In this document: positions 40,554 to 41,229 of the stretch, piece by piece
How positions within the stretch are numbered: position 1 is the first letter of the stretch
Layout: the number at the start of each line of letters is the position of its first letter
Assembly (NCBI GenBank): GCA_045616685.1
Contig: JAZLHF010000010.1
Coordinates: forward strand, 1 to 41,229
Origin: UBA1764 sp045616685
GTDB taxonomy: Bacteria > Bacillota > Clostridia > Peptostreptococcales > Anaerovoracaceae
DNA length: 41,229 nt
Direction: 5' to 3'
The notes under the pieces: model-generated
What the model saw: the letters and a program-made list of their open reading frames with translations, nothing else
Databases searched by the model: none
Told to the model about the DNA's origin: nothing
Position numbers and translations under genes: made by a program

Positions 40554-40779
40554 GTTTCCAGCACCCAAAACAGCCCGAAAACGTTGGTGTATTTTTTACG
40601 TTTCTTTGCTCTGCAAAGAACTCGGCAATCGACTGCGAGGGGGATTTGAAACAAGTAATCGCAACGCAAACAAACGTGCACAAATGTTTTCTATTGCAAA
40701 CAAAAATATTGATTTTTTGCTTATGTAGTGCTATAATATACTTGTATTTTTATAACCATTTGAATGTGAGGTATTCGCT
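40554..40779 (+). promoter_or_regulatory. Upstream region and promoter of the XRE/Fic unit
   Basis: TTGATT (40709-40714), a 17-nt spacer and TATAAT (40732-40737, preceded by TGC) form a good promoter. Just upstream lie two direct GCAAACAAA copies (40666-40674, 40696-40704), 30 nt apart, possible regulator sites. A perfect hairpin TTCTTTGC/GCAAAGAA lies near 40602-40620. I see no gene between tRNA-Leu and the promoter. Confidence 0.65.
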
Positions 40780-40983
40780 ATGGCTGTAAGCTATAAAAAG
40801 CTTTGGAAACTCCTGATAGATAAAGACTTAAAGAAAAAAGATTTAGAGCAGATGGCAAATATCAGCCATTATACAATGAACAAGTTAACTCGCGGAGACA
40901 ATGTTACTATTGATATTCTCGGTCGGGTTTGTCAGGCGCTTGATTGCGGCGTGGATGATATTATGGAATTTATCCCTGAGTGA
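40780..40983 (+). CDS. XRE-family helix-turn-helix regulator
   Basis: A 67-residue Cro/CI-type DNA-binding protein. The sequence YKKLWKLLIDKDLKKKDLEQ, ANISHYTMNKLTRGDNVTID (recognition helix region) and LGRVCQALDCGVDDIMEF is the short clostridial XRE form. It probably controls itself and the downstream Fic-type gene. TGAGGT precedes the ATG. Gap to the next start is 110 nt. Confidence 0.9.
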   Translation: MAVSYKKLWKLLIDKDLKKKDLEQMANISHYTMNKLTRGDNVTIDILGRVCQALDCGVDDIMEFIPE

Positions 40984-41093
40984 AGAAGGCCCTGCCAATA
41001 TTCAGCTCGAGGCAAATGTAAAGCTGACGAAAAAGCAGATAGATGACTGCGGGGAAAACATAGAAAATGAAGACCATAAAAGGAGATAAAAAC

Positions 41094-41229
41094 ATGAATA
41101 AAGATCCTTTTGAAGAATATATCCGGCATAAGGAACCTGGAAAAGCCGAAAAAGGTTATGCTTGGCAAACAGCCATCGGACTGCAAGCTGTAGATGGTAT
41201 CAAAACCTCTGAATATTTGAAACAAACTG
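41094..41229 (+). CDS. Fic family protein, N-terminal part (cut by window end)
   Basis: Forty-five codons are visible: MNKDPFEEYIRHKEPGKAEK then GYAWQTAIGLQAVDGIKTSE and YLKQT. From memory this resembles the N-terminal stretch of clostridial Fic proteins that carry an antitoxin-like (VbhA-type) helix region before the Fic domain, often next to an XRE gene like the one upstream. The catalytic HxFx(D/E)GNGR motif would lie beyond the window, so the call cannot be proved here. AGGAG precedes the ATG. Confidence 0.6.
   Translation, partial: MNKDPFEEYIRHKEPGKAEKGYAWQTAIGLQAVDGIKTSEYLKQT

Noticed and set aside
40901..41089. A 62-codon frame overlapping the XRE gene
   Set aside because: It shares most of its 5' half with the XRE gene in another frame, has no binding site and no recognisable product. 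The part after 40984 could be the remains of a longer XRE tail, but nothing shows this.
1..41229. CRISPR arrays, insertion sequences, prophage genes or toxin-antitoxin pairs other than XRE/Fic
   Set aside because: No direct-repeat/spacer pattern, transposase, integrase or phage structural gene was found in either strand.

Overview
The window is a low-GC, Gram-positive-type (Firmicutes, class Clostridia) chromosome segment. The grounds are the spc/alpha ribosomal gene order with a zinc-type S14 and a zinc-type S4 placed between rpsK and rpoA, a four-Cys adenylate kinase lid, an ECF transporter module after rplQ, strong GGAGG ribosome binding sites, and three lipoproteins with near-identical signal peptides. 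I cannot name the species. The gene content suits an anaerobic clostridial lineage.

Layout. 1-8869: rpsZ-rpsH-rplF-rplR-rpsE-rpmD-rplO-secY-adk-map-infA-rpmJ, a 330-nt gap with a structured repeat and a probable new promoter, then rpsM-rpsK-rpsD-rpoA-rplQ. 8870-9140: terminator, GC-rich repeat island and promoter. 9141-12776: ECF transporter (two ATPases, EcfT, a QueT-like substrate component) and trmB. 12796-14980: two tandem bactofilins (-), an MltG-like membrane protein (+) and a lone prepilin peptidase (-). 15126-17663: RluD-family pseudouridine synthase, lepB, smpB, lipoprotein. 17937-19072: GNAT acetyltransferase and tmRNA (-). 19186-22869: serine biosynthesis operon serC-serA-DUF1015 behind a Ser-codon leader peptide and attenuator. 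22969-26925: large RND-type exporter. 27004-29508: DHHW/MBOAT O-acylation pair (-). 29620-31177: lipoprotein and EamA transporter. 31186-33951: tRNA-Arg, a kinase-like gene, tRNA-Gly and an MBL/beta-CASP nuclease, closely interleaved. 33998-38446: rdgB, D,D-carboxypeptidase, a short UvrC and a lipoprotein trigger-factor-like foldase. 38499-40355: DUF1292 gene (-) and a divergent APC permease. 40425-41229: tRNA-Leu followed by an XRE regulator and the start of a Fic-type gene.

Main discoveries. (1) Upstream of serC lies a 20-codon ORF with 8 Ser and 3 Cys codons, followed by a Rho-independent terminator and mutually exclusive antiterminator and anti-antiterminator pairings. This is a complete leader-peptide attenuator for serine synthesis, where a T-box would be the usual Firmicutes solution. 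(2) Several genes (ecfA1, the prepilin peptidase, the lipoprotein at 29620, rdgB, the Ser leader, and probably rluD and the MBOAT gene) have a -10 box only 6-9 nt before the start codon and no ribosome binding site, so their mRNAs should be leaderless. (3) A palindromic intergenic element (core CTTAGTGCT..TCGTATTG) recurs after rpmJ, twice in tandem after rplQ, and inside the terminator of the RND gene.

The genes are mainly core housekeeping (translation, secretion, ribosome rescue by smpB and tmRNA, cell envelope, DNA repair). Accessory material is limited to the repeat elements and the XRE/Fic unit at the right edge. All calls come from reading the sequence; no database search was run.
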